From positions 8,187,009-8,251,008 of the forward strand of contig CM040444.1 of NCBI GenBank assembly GCA_022749755.1: DNA of 64,000 nucleotides. The letters run 5' to 3'. Below the pieces are notes generated by a model that saw only the letters and a list, made by a program, of their open reading frames with translations, made no database searches and was not told the origin of the DNA. Both the position numbers and the translations under genes were made by a program. Below, piece by piece: positions 23,133 through 33,231 of the stretch. How positions within the stretch are numbered: the stretch's first letter is position 1; every line of letters begins with the position of its first letter. The stretch is from Azadirachta indica (lineage: Eukaryota > Streptophyta > Magnoliopsida > Sapindales > Meliaceae).

Positions 23133-23754
23133 AAAATACCCTATTATCCAAATATGATCATATTAACTAGTTAATCATCAAACAAGGCTCATGTAAACAA
23201 GCAGTATCAAAGATTTAATCAAAGACGATGGGATGTACGTAGCTCAAACAAATAATAATTAACCTGATTAATATAACCTTCAGTAATGTGATAACTTGAT
23301 TTGCAGTGAGGACAACGCTTGTCTTGCTATAAAATGTTTGCATGTCTTTGGTTTTTATAAGCACTTCCCACTCGATGTGAAGTGTGAGAATCTTTAGAAT
23401 AATTTGTCTTGACATGCGTCGTCGCAAGAGCCACAAACAGTTGTTCCAGAAAAAGAATCCAGTTTAGTCGCGGCCGCGGCTTTTACACCGTATACTTGAA
23501 AAAAAAAAAAAACCTTTTATTTAATTTATTATTACCAAAATAACCCTAGATGACAAACTTGTTTTTATTATTTTATTATGTATTATTACTTTTAATTAAT
23601 AATTAAATAATTCAAAAGTGTTAGTAACAAAAATAATTGTCACAGTTTGTCATGTCCAAATCTTGTTGTTAAAAGTAATAATATATAATAAAATAATAAA
23701 AATAAATTTTATATAATTAATATTTCATAATATAATCACACATTAAATATAATA
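23133..23754. other. Intergenic, nothing recognised
   Basis: A 74-codon minus-strand frame at 23215-23436 was inspected but resembles nothing I recognise. A palindrome CGCGGCCGCG sits at 23469-23478. The rest is AT-rich. Confidence 0.4.
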
Positions 23755-24114
23755 TTATATTAAATTTTATTCAATATAATTTATTACAATTCAGTCTAAT
23801 CCAGTCTATTATATATAATTTATTATAGTCCAATTCTAAGTTCTTGCTAAACAAACCTAAACGTAGAAACTTAAATCTTATAATTTATTTATTTATTTAT
23901 TTATAGACGACCTCTGGAGGCTACGCCACAGGAAATCTACTACTGGGGCATCGCTTTTGCCCACTTAGCACGGTAGCCCATACAAATCGAACGTAATAGG
24001 TGATGTACATATGCTGATGGCTTATTGTTGGGGCAGTTGGGCATTGAAAAGTTCAAATATTTACAGGATCTGGGTCAGGAGACCCATGAAAAACAGTGCT
24101 AACAGTTCATAAAT
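23755..24114. repeat. Promoter-side module, copy 3, left part
   Basis: 23755-23904 matches 19798-20002, and 23905-24105 matches 20003-20210. The module is cut at TTCATAAAT (24106-24114) by the foldback element and resumes at 25302. Confidence 0.7.
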
Positions 24115-25301
24115 AGTTATTTTAACAAATAACTGTTGTTTGAGATTTTAACATTTAAATGAAAAGTTTAAGAAAACTTATATTTACCTCCTTTGGACTA
24201 TTAATTGACCATTCAATTTTATTTATATAATTATAATACTCTTAATTTCAAAGTAAAGTATAAGAAATTTAATTTGTGTGTAATCAAAAATAATTTTAAT
24301 TTATATTTATATTTATATTTATTTAAAAATTAGAAATTTAATTAATGATAATTAAATTTACGATTTTAACACTTAAATAGAAATTTTAAGAAAAGACACA
24401 CTTACCTCCCTTGGACGTCAATTGACCATGTACTTTTACTTAAAATAACTATAATACTCTTAATTGCTTTAAAATAAAGTTTAAAAAACTTAATTTTAAT
24501 TTATTTGATGTTGAAAAAATTAAAATAATTAAAATTTTGATTAATGACAATTATAATTTATATTCATTTAATATTTATTTAAATTAAAAATTTATTTAAT
24601 GATATTTAAAATTAGCAATTTAGGTATGTTAATACTTTTTCTAATTTTTCGTCATTGCGTAGTTTCATCAAATTTTTTGTGTAAATCCAAAAGTTTGCAT
24701 TTATTTTACGAGTCATAAGATTGATATTGAAGTGTGGATTTAATATGAATATATATGACATATATCTTGTATTAAAGTGTTTTTATAAGAAAAGTGAGAT
24801 TAATAAACCTGTGAAATTGTTTAGTGAAATAAAAAAATATAATTTATTGCTGAAGAATTTGTAAAAGAGGGGAGTAAGAAAAGCGACGGTTTTGCATATT
24901 AGGATTTGAGATTTTAATAAATATGATATATGATTAAAAATTAAATTTCTATTTTGAGTAAATATTAAATAAATGTAAACTAAAATTATCAAGTTAAATT
25001 ATCATTAATTAAATTCTAAATTTTAATAAATATTAAATATACGTAAACTAAAATCACAAATTATATTGTTATTAATTAAATTTCTAATTTTTAAATAAAT
25101 ATAAATATAAATTAAAATTATTTTTGATTACATGCAAATTAAATTTATTATATTTTACTTTGAAATTAAGGCTATTATAATCATATAAATAAAATTAGAT
25201 GTTCAACTAATGGTTTAGGGGAGGTAAGTGTACCTTTTCTTAAATCTTTTATCTATATATTAAAATCTCAAACCTTGAGGGAGGTATGTGTTAAAATCCC
25301 T
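24115..25301. mobile_element. Foldback (long inverted repeat) element, 1187 bp, 9-bp target duplication
   Basis: Left arm (24115 to about 24370) and right arm (about 25020-25301) are long imperfect inverted repeats; both arms carry a TTACCTCC...ACCAT stretch and a TTATTTATATAATTATAAT-like stretch. The left arm is partly duplicated in tandem (24360-24475 repeats 24140-24250). TTCATAAAT flanks both sides (24106-24114 and 25302-25310), a perfect 9-bp target duplication, and the uninterrupted site exists at 20203-20220. Long inverted repeats plus 9-bp duplications fit a non-autonomous Mutator-like element. No transposase frame is present. Confidence 0.8.
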
Positions 25302-25790
25302 TTCATAAATTTAATTGGGAAAATAATATTTGGATCGCTAAACTTTTTAAAAATAACAAATAAGAACGTAGTATTCTCCTATTTTAACAATTTCATCGGT
25401 ACTGCCAAAATTGTAAAGTCAGTACCACCACATGAAGCAAGACCATACGATGACGTCGACATTCTATTACGGATTAATGTACTTGCCACCACCACTATCC
25501 CTATCGTTGCCATGGTTACTAGATACACATATATTCGAACCGACCCTTGTTTTGATTTTTTTTTTTTTAACTTACATCTTATGATATTCATGCTCATCCC
25601 ACCATAATCTAACTATTAGATCTTTTTTGTCTCTGTTTGCATTTAAACTTTTAGATTATTGGAGCAATTTGTGGAGTTACGATTTATATAGCATTAAAGA
25701 TAAGCATTATAGATTGATTTCAATATTGTTGATAGTAGATTTAGGTCAAAGAAGATGAAGGAAAGATAAAAACTCTAAGGATATTAATTT
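25302..25790. repeat. Promoter-side module, copy 3, right part
   Basis: It resumes at the second TTCATAAAT and follows copy 2 to the GTCAAAGAAGATGAAGG stretch at about 20660. The conserved core is at 25390-25560. It then passes directly into the promoter of the intact kinase. Confidence 0.7.
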
Positions 25791-26163
25791 TTATTTTAAA
25801 AGCAAAATATATATTTAATTTCATTAAATTGACCTATTGTGCTATTTTCGTAAAAAAAATAACTTTATTTCTTTGATGTTTTTTAACATAAAGGTAAAAA
25901 ATTAAAGGAGTGTTCGTAAGAGATATTGGACATGTTTTTAATTTATTTTCATACTTTTTAAAATAGCAACAACTCATATATATTTAATTTCCCCTACGTC
26001 ACCGTAATAATTTATTTTTGTAGTTGACCCTGCAAATTAAGATAATGATTTAAAGCCAAGGACCCACCGGCAACATAATTGATAAAGACAAGTATATTAT
26101 TATTATATTGTTTTATTTATTAAAGCACAAAGAAAAATTAAGTGCATTCATTTACAGTCAGTA
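25791..26163 (+). promoter_or_regulatory. Promoter and leader of the intact receptor kinase
   Basis: It is closely alike to 3780-4118 upstream of copy 1. It has the W-box TTGACC at 26024-26029 and a TACGTCACC site at 25995-26003 that carries TGACG on the minus strand. The A-rich leader before ATG (AGTCAGTAATGGC) is the same in both copies. No strong TATA box is evident. WRKY/TGA control during defence is inferred, not shown. Confidence 0.5.
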
Positions 26164-28617
26164 ATGGCTACCTCAGCTTTCCAATTTGTTCTTCTTCTGT
26201 CTCTCTTGCAAACTTGGACTCCATCTTCATCAACATCATTCGATGTTCTTGAAAGAGGAGCTTCCCTCTCTGAGAAAACAAATGACACACTAATATCTTC
26301 GAATGGTGTTTTCTCTGCAGGATTTTTGAGTGTGGGTGAGAATGCTTTTGGCTTTGCAATATGGTACACAAACAAAAACATACTGCCAAATGATTATACC
26401 GTGGTTTGGATGGCCAATCGAGACGAACCAGCTGGGAAAAGATCAAAGCTTTCATTATTAAAGAATGGAAATCTCATCCTCAAAGATGCAGGTCGAAAAG
26501 TTTTGTGGTCCACAGCTACGGCCATAGCTTCTTCTCATTCTTCTGTGAAACTGCAGCTTGACGACTCTGGCAATCTTGTTCTACGTACTTCGGGCGGTGA
26601 AAATACTTTGTGGCAAAGCTTTGATTCACCTACAGATACAATACTTCCTAAACAGTTGTTTACAAAAGACACACGCTTAATCTCGTCAAGAAGCAAAAAC
26701 AACTTTTCTTCAGGTAACTATAAGCTTTTCTTCGACGATGATAATGTCCTTCGCCTTCTTTACCATGTTCCTCAAATATCCAGCCTCTACTGGCCACCTG
26801 CTTGGGCATGGCCATATGAAGTAGGAAGGACTACATACAACGACACCAGAATTGCAGTTCTTGATCCATCTGGTTATTTCATTTCATCAGATGGTTTAGA
26901 ATTCTTTGCAACAGATTTCGGCGTGGGGCCTCTTCGAAGATTAACGCTTGATCCTGATGGTAATCTACGGTTGTACAGCTTTGAAGAGAAAACCAATGAA
27001 TGGGTTGTTTCATGGCAAGCAATTCTTCAATCGTGCATAGTTCATGGCATTTGTGGACCTAACGGAGTGTGCACTTATGCTCCTAGTACAGGCAAAAGAT
27101 CATGCTCTTGCTTACCTGGATATAAAGTGAAGAACGACTCCGATTGGTCTAGTGGATGTGAACCGGAATTCAGTTTTTCCAACTACACGGAATATGATTT
27201 CCTCAACATAACTCATCTTGAATTCTATGGGTACGATACAGGCGCTTTCCCGAACGTTACTTTGCAAGAATGTAAGGAGAAATGCATGAATTTGAGAAGC
27301 TGCAAAGGGTTCCAATACAAATTTAACATCGCCAAGTTTGAAATTGCAGAAAAAAAGCAGGGTTTTACATGTTATCCCAAGACTTCACTGTTTAACGGAC
27401 AGCACCAACCGGGTTTTAGTGGAGATATTTATTTAAAGCTGCCGAAATCTAATCACTTTTTCAACCAGACGACGACCATCAAAGGGTTAACGTTAAATTG
27501 TAAGGGCAACATTACCCAGGCGATAAACAGAAGTTATGAAGTACCCCGCGAAAATCGGATATTGAGTTTTTTGCTTTGGTTTGCCATTGCGGCAGGTCTT
27601 TTGGAAATAGTCTGTATTTTCTTGGTGTGGTTTTTCTTGTTCATGGGCAATCAAGACTCTGTAGCAATACAGCAAGGGTATACACTTGCTGCCACTGGAT
27701 TAAAAAAATTCACTTACCGTGAGCTAAAAAGGGCCACAAGGAATTTTGCTAAAGAGATTGGACGAGGAGCAGGTGGTGTTGTCTATAAAGCTTTATTGTC
27801 TGATCAACGTGTTGCAGCTGTCAAGCACCTCAATGAAGCTAAACAAGGGGAAGCTGAGTTCTTAACAGAATTAAAGACCATTGAGAAGCTTAACCACATG
27901 AACCTGATAGAGATGTGGGGATATTGTGCAGAGGGAAAGCGTAGGCTTTTGGTTTATGAGTACATGGAGCATGGATCCTTAGCAGATAACCTTCATTCCA
28001 ATTCAATAAGTTGGGACAAGAGGTTTGAAATTGCTGTCGGCACTGCCAAAGGATTGGCTTATTTGCATGATGAGTGCTTGGAATGGGTTCTACATTGTGA
28101 CATAAAGCCACAGAACATACTCTTGGATTCTAATTACCGACCAAAAGTGGCAGATTTTGGGTTGTCTAAGCTGCAAAGTAGAGGAGGCTTAAATGATTCA
28201 AGCTTTTCCAGAATAAGAGGAACAAGAGGTTACATGGCTCCTGAGTGGGTTTACAATCTGCCCATTACCTCCAAAGTGGATGTTTATAGCTACGGCATTG
28301 TTCTGCTGGAGATGATAACTGGAAAGAGCCCAGCAACTGCTTTCCCAAGTTACGAAATGGAAGGGATGAAAGAGCACGGAACACTGGTAACATGGGTGAG
28401 GGAAAAGAAAAATGTAGCTGTATCAAAGGAGGCATGGATCAAAGAAATTGTAGACCCCATGATTGCTGGAAACTACGACGTAAATAAGATGGCAATCATG
28501 GTTAAGGTGGCCCTGCAATGCGTGGAAGAAGACAGGGAAGCGAGACCCAGCATGAGCAAAGTAGTGGAGATGCTACTGTCTTTTGAGGATGATGACGACC
28601 AATCACCATATGCCTAA
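26164..28617 (+). CDS. S-domain (G-type lectin) receptor-like Ser/Thr kinase, intact
   Basis: A plasma-membrane receptor kinase of 817 residues, intronless, closest in style to the ZmPK1-like group. Order, with approximate residues: signal peptide 1-24; B-lectin domain 30-150 (VVWMANRDEP, then GNLILKDAGRKVLWS); S-locus-type region 150-285; EGF-like cluster 290-330 (HGICGPNGVC...CSCLPGYK); PAN/apple domain 340-430; membrane span 465-495; kinase 515-795. The kinase keeps the ATP loop GRGAGGVVYK, lysine in VAAVKHL, HCDIKPQNILL, DFGLSKL and the APEW motif. Cys before the catalytic Asp makes it non-RD, a feature common in immune receptor kinases. Many N-glycosylation sites lie outside. The ligand is unknown. 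The ATG is the first in frame and is shared with copy 1. The whole length is open, so this is the best candidate for a working gene in the window. Confidence 0.95.
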   Translation: MATSAFQFVLLLSLLQTWTPSSSTSFDVLERGASLSEKTNDTLISSNGVFSAGFLSVGENAFGFAIWYTNKNILPNDYTVVWMANRDEPAGKRSKLSLLKNGNLILKDAGRKVLWSTATAIASSHSSVKLQLDDSGNLVLRTSGGENTLWQSFDSPTDTILPKQLFTKDTRLISSRSKNNFSSGNYKLFFDDDNVLRLLYHVPQISSLYWPPAWAWPYEVGRTTYNDTRIAVLDPSGYFISSDGLEFFATDFGVGPLRRLTLDPDGNLRLYSFEEKTNEWVVSWQAILQSCIVHGICGPNGVCTYAPSTGKRSCSCLPGYKVKNDSDWSSGCEPEFSFSNYTEYDFLNITHLEFYGYDTGAFPNVTLQECKEKCMNLRSCKGFQYKFNIAKFEIAEKKQGFTCYPKTSLFNGQHQPGFSGDIYLKLPKSNHFFNQTTTIKGLTLNCKGNITQAINRSYEVPRENRILSFLLWFAIAAGLLEIVCIFLVWFFLFMGNQDSVAIQQGYTLAATGLKKFTYRELKRATRNFAKEIGRGAGGVVYKALLSDQRVAAVKHLNEAKQGEAEFLTELKTIEKLNHMNLIEMWGYCAEGKRRLLVYEYMEHGSLADNLHSNSISWDKRFEIAVGTAKGLAYLHDECLEWVLHCDIKPQNILLDSNYRPKVADFGLSKLQSRGGLNDSSFSRIRGTRGYMAPEWVYNLPITSKVDVYSYGIVLLEMITGKSPATAFPSYEMEGMKEHGTLVTWVREKKNVAVSKEAWIKEIVDPMIAGNYDVNKMAIMVKVALQCVEEDREARPSMSKVVEMLLSFEDDDDQSPYA

Positions 28618-29619
28618 AAGTAGTTTCTTTAGTTGCTTCCTCTCTAGAAGGTACATGCATGCTGAAGCAATAATAATAAAACTTAATATTGTGCTGTGTT
28701 TTAGCCTTGCTAGCTAGTCTTACCGATCATAGTCGGAACTTTATATGGTTGTCTTTTGTTTCAATTTTCCAAATGTCGTACTTAAGTGGGGTCGGGCGGC
28801 ATGGAAGAGGGCCATAGGAAGGACGACTAGACTATATTGAAATAGACTAGAAAGTCGTAAGCAATTTAAGTGGGCAACTTTTTACCAATAGGAAACCACG
28901 CAGCCAACATCAATAACTAAGATGATGTATTTTAATGAGGGGGCAGGTGGCTCGCCCGCCTGCTTTTCACATCATCGTCAACGGGCAGTTGTCAATTTTC
29001 CTAATTCATATTTTTTGACTTATAGAATGACTTGAGTTAATGGAGATGGTATTATTTTTTCATATTTTAATAATTAATTAATGTTAAAAACTTATTTTTG
29101 CGAAAATAAATTTTTAACATTTTTCAGTAATAATAATAAGTTTTAGTTTTATAATACTTAACGTATAAAAGTACTCTCTAAAAAAAAAAAATTAGAAGTC
29201 ATACTATTTTTAATAGTACCAAAAAATAACCTCCAATGATTATTTGCTACTTTGTCTTTATCTTCTCAATAAACTCCATAATTTGTCGAAAGATTCCTCC
29301 ATCTTTAACTTTTGCACTTTCTTACCTTTTGGCTTCAAATTTGTGAAATAGAAATATTTGACATTAAATTATTTTTGGTTTAAGAATATCATTCAGACGT
29401 AAAAATAACAAACAAAAAAATTAAAAAAAATTCTGTGATAACTCATTTCCAGCATGTAGTCCATTTTTGTAGTTAACTCTTTTTATGTTGCATAGTTTCC
29501 TTTTCTGTCACTTCAAGCGGACTGTTACTAATTGTTTTTCATAAAACTCCATTTCGTTATTACTTTTTTATAAAACTGCATCAGTAATTACAATTAATGT
29601 TTTGTTTCATTTCATATAT
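28618..29619. other. 3' flank of the intact kinase
   Basis: AATAATAAAA near 28669-28681 can serve as a poly(A) signal. 28790-29170 matches the 3' flanks of the other kinase copies. The remaining DNA to 29619 is AT-rich with no recognised gene. Confidence 0.6.
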
Positions 29620-30115
29620 TTAAAAGAGATTTAAAGGGATGCAGAAGAAAATATATGCAGCATAAATGAGCAAGAGGAATTTGGGATAACAAATAAACAC
29701 GTTATCTCGAAACAAGGGTATGAAACCCTTGCAGTCGCATGATTCCATGCACTTCTCTTCATAGTCAGTGAAAGTGGAAGTTGTTATGTAGCCAATATCG
29801 TAGCCATAAAACTCAACAACCATGAGACCAATCCTAGAGATATTTCATCTTGAATTTATGTAAGCAGCAGTATGTCCTTCCATAATTAGGAACATAACTA
29901 CACAAATTGTTTGGTTCGCAAGAACCGTGTATCATGCATGGTCGAGATAAGGCTTGCCGAGAAACTGTCTATGCCCCATCGATCTCCTTTAGGCTATACA
30001 TTCAAACATTGCCACCAAAATCAAGCGGTAATCTTCTTTTCGGCCTGGGGCCAAAATCAGTAGGCCTACAGGAAAGTTCATCGGATGATTTAAAGAAACC
30101 TAAATTATTGAAATA
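29620..30115 (-). pseudogene. Antisense fragment of S-receptor kinase: SLG-EGF-PAN region (block B)
   Basis: The minus strand shows, in order from 30115 down to 29620: GFFKSSDELSF and TDFG; a decayed RRLPLDFGGNV; CMIHGSCEPNNLC (EGF-like); and VEFYGYDIGY...KCMESCDCKGF...CYPK (PAN domain), with stops and frame changes between. The kinase and lectin parts are missing. Divergence from the tandem copies shows it derives from another subfamily member. Its sister is 7840-8010. Confidence 0.75.
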
Positions 30116-30454
30116 CTGCTATTTGGCTTTTGTTATATGTTGTCCTGCCATTTTTCCAGATCGTGAAAGCGGGGTCTGCCATTTTTCCATCTGTCATTTG
30201 CCCAATTTATTAATACTTAACTAACTTATTTTAGATGAAAGGGTAAATTTGGAAACTAACATAAAAGCAAAGGAGGAATCAGAATTCCTCAATCTTTAGT
30301 TAGCATTAGCAATCCGGATTCCCCAAAATAAGGGAATGGAATCCTAATTCCATCCCAATATATGAAACCAAACATTCAAAAGGAAATATTTGTGAAATCC
30401 AATCCACAATACTTTTCCTATATGGATGATCCCAACCAAACATATCCTTAGGCT

Positions 30455-30955
30455 TTACGGCGGCAATTAGGGTATATATAAACCTTCACACTTTGCTGCG
30501 TTTCTTCTTTCGCAGTTGTAGTCTTTCTTCGCCTCTCCCTGCTCTCTCTTCTCTCTGTACTCTATATATATATATATATATATCCATTCCCCACTTCTAT
30601 CTCACCTCTCTCTCTCTAAAGTTATATCACTTCAATTTGGTTTTGACAGCAGAAAATTTGTTGGGTATCAGGTGTATGTTTTGTGATTAGTGTTTCCCAG
30701 CAACTAAAAAAGTAGCCAGCCAAGATGCAGAACGAGGAGGGTTAGAATATCATGGATCTCTAAATCCCAGGAAATGGAATGTATTTATACTGATTAGACG
30801 GCCTCGTTTCAGAAAATTGATTCAAAATAAATATGTTTTGACATTGGCGTTGCAACCGTGCGACCAGCAAGCGTCCAACTCCAAGGATCACGCAGCTAGC
30901 TGTCGAGATCAATTCTCCACCTTCGCTTTTTGCTCATTTGTCCGTGCTCAGGTAT
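30455..30955 (+). pseudogene. Ribosomal protein S21 (eS21) pseudogene, block B
   Basis: ATG at 30725 opens MQNEEG, identical to the start of plant S21, followed by a stop where Gln is expected. The TATA-like GTATATATAAACC at 30472-30484 and a CT-rich leader with a TA repeat are conserved with block A. A 50-bp deletion relative to block A removes most of the VGHLDENG-equivalent region near 30911. Not translatable as S21. Transcription from the retained promoter is possible but unproven. Confidence 0.68.
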
Positions 30956-31036
30956 GAGTTCAACATGGATATACAAAATGGAATCAATGTTTAAGTTATG
31001 ATTATTATGATTTCTAGGATTTTTCTGCCTCATCTT

Positions 31037-31445
31037 GTAGATATAGATATATATTATATATATATAATTGATGTTATATATATATAATTGAGAATTTGGA
31101 ACTGCTAGCTGCAGGTAAGAGCTAGAACCCAAAAATATAGTTATTACGCGTTGGATGCATCAAACACTCTGACAAGTTTCTTGAAGATTTATATTATATA
31201 TGTATATATATATATATTGAGTAGAAATTGTGCATTGTGAATTTGGTTGGTTATATATGATCATGTTGGTTGTAGTTTTAACAAATACCACCTATTTTAT
31301 GTTGCTTAACGTTTCAAACTAGCAATCCAAACAAGTAAATTAAAGATGAAAGAAGTTGCAGCAACATAAACATCGCAAAAGATTAAGAAGACAATAGAAG
31401 AAAACAGAGGAAAACGGAGGAAATGCAAAGAATTCCAGATAACAA
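31037..31445. repeat. Block-B-specific insertion, AT-rich with TA repeats
   Basis: Flanking sequences at 31036 and 31446 are joined almost directly in block A (about 8967-8985). The inserted 400 bp has TA microsatellites near 31048-31092 and 31195-31218, and no gene. Confidence 0.55.
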
Positions 31446-33231
31446 CAATGCATAATTGTGACATTTAATTGTTTATCAAATAGTCATGATAATTGCTTGG
31501 TACATTTTACTATTGTTTCATTCATTGATACATCTTTGACAAATGAGAAAATATGTCGAATGTTTTTGACTCTTATTCGTCACCCTATTATTTTAAAATT
31601 GGAACACGAAGGTCGTTCTTTGAAACGATGTCATGTCGATTGCCAAAAAAAAATAAAATAAAGAAAATGACATCATGTAGGAGCCTTCATACAACGTCGT
31701 TTCGGTGAAAACAAAAGGGAAACTAATATGATTTCACACTTATCAATTTTTGTCCCCATTTTTCCAAAGTTCCATTCTCTCAATTTTATGCATGTATGAA
31801 CCCTAGTTGCCTTTGTACCCATACCTCTTTTTGGTTTGAACCATAGCAACCATCAATCACTACCATGAACTACATCTCTCGTCTGAAGAACCAAGCAATT
31901 ACTTGACTTTGCGGATTGTTACCTCCTCTGGTGGTTTTGCTTCGATTCACTTCACTTCGCTTTGGTTCACTATATCTTAGGTAAGTGTTTTATTTCAGCT
32001 TCGGTTGTATGATGAAATTTGTGATGATCTAGTCCAATTTGAATTTTGGTTATTTTGTTTTGCTTTGTGATTCTCAATGAACTACATCTTATGCTTCTTT
32101 ATGTTTTGTTCTATTCTTAGTTGCTTATATTATGTTTGTGAAATTGCTTCAACGACTAAAGTTATATTGAGTTACCCTTGAAGTAATGCCTAAAGTTCAC
32201 AAGAAATATATGTAATTAACAATTCTGGTACTGTTAGCTGAAACAAATGTAGATTAATGTGAATGAGTTAGTAAATCCTGTTGGTTAATTGATTAAAGTT
32301 AGGAGACATGAATTTTGGTTAATTAACTATAATTAATATTAATTAACCACGTCGAGAAGTACTCATGAACGGAACAGAGGAAGGGAGGAAGTTTGTAGTT
32401 GTAGAATAGAAAAACTATGGTTCATTTTTCTGTACAGTCTTAGCAACAACACTTTTTAGTCTCTAAATTGTTTTTTAAAGCTCCTTTAATGGTGATGATC
32501 AGAAGACAAAACCTATATGAATTTGTTTTGTTTAGATGCCATGGAAATAATGTCTTTTTCATGCATGTTAGGTTAGGTACCTAAATGAATAATGCTTAGT
32601 GATGGTTCAGTAACTTAATTGATCACTATATTTAATATAATATATAAAAGACAATCTCTTTCTCTTACGCACTAATGCTCGAAAACAAACATTAGAAAAA
32701 TTAATTGAATCATATGAAAATCAAAATGGGTTTACAAAGAAATTAGCCAATAGTGATGCATATAAACATAAGCATACAGTATCCCTAGATTAAAAAGCAT
32801 TTGCTATCTTTCCAGAAAGGCTAAATCAAAATTAATTTCTTAGTTAGCCAATTAAACAAGTAGCAGAGGAAAGTCACAATTGCAAGAGAAAATAAAGCTA
32901 GCTATTGTTCAAACACTTAATAATTCTTATACTTTATAGTGGTAATTTTTAAACTTGATGTGCTAAGTCAGCTTGCATGCCAAGCTATTTTGTATTTTCT
33001 GATCATGCTGTTCCAGAATGAACTTGGATGTTAACTTGTTTGCATTATTATCATTTAACTGCTATGGAATTGAGATTTGATTAGTTTGATGTTAAAATAA
33101 TTTGTTCTGCAACATATGTTTATGCTTGTCATTTGTTATGATTAAAGGTTAAAACTTATTCTTTTAAATTTCATTGATTGGATGATTAACGATTTGCTGC
33201 CACTGTGTCCTGCATCTTCAATTTGTAAACT
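31446..33231 (+). mobile_element. 5' noncoding part of the CACTA transposon, block B
   Basis: It aligns with 8985-10780 and leads into the transposase region. It looks like untranslated leader with introns (for example TTAGGTAAGTG near 31977). The CACTA terminal inverted repeat was not found, so the left end of the element is unknown and might include the S21 pseudogene. Confidence 0.5.

Noticed and set aside
23215..23436. Minus-strand 74-codon frame as a gene
   Set aside because: No recognisable domain, no promoter context and no second copy; left as unexplained intergenic DNA.
23469..23478. CGCGGCCGCG palindrome as a cloning-vector junction
   Set aside because: No vector sequence on either side; the flanks are ordinary plant AT-rich DNA and repeat family sequence.
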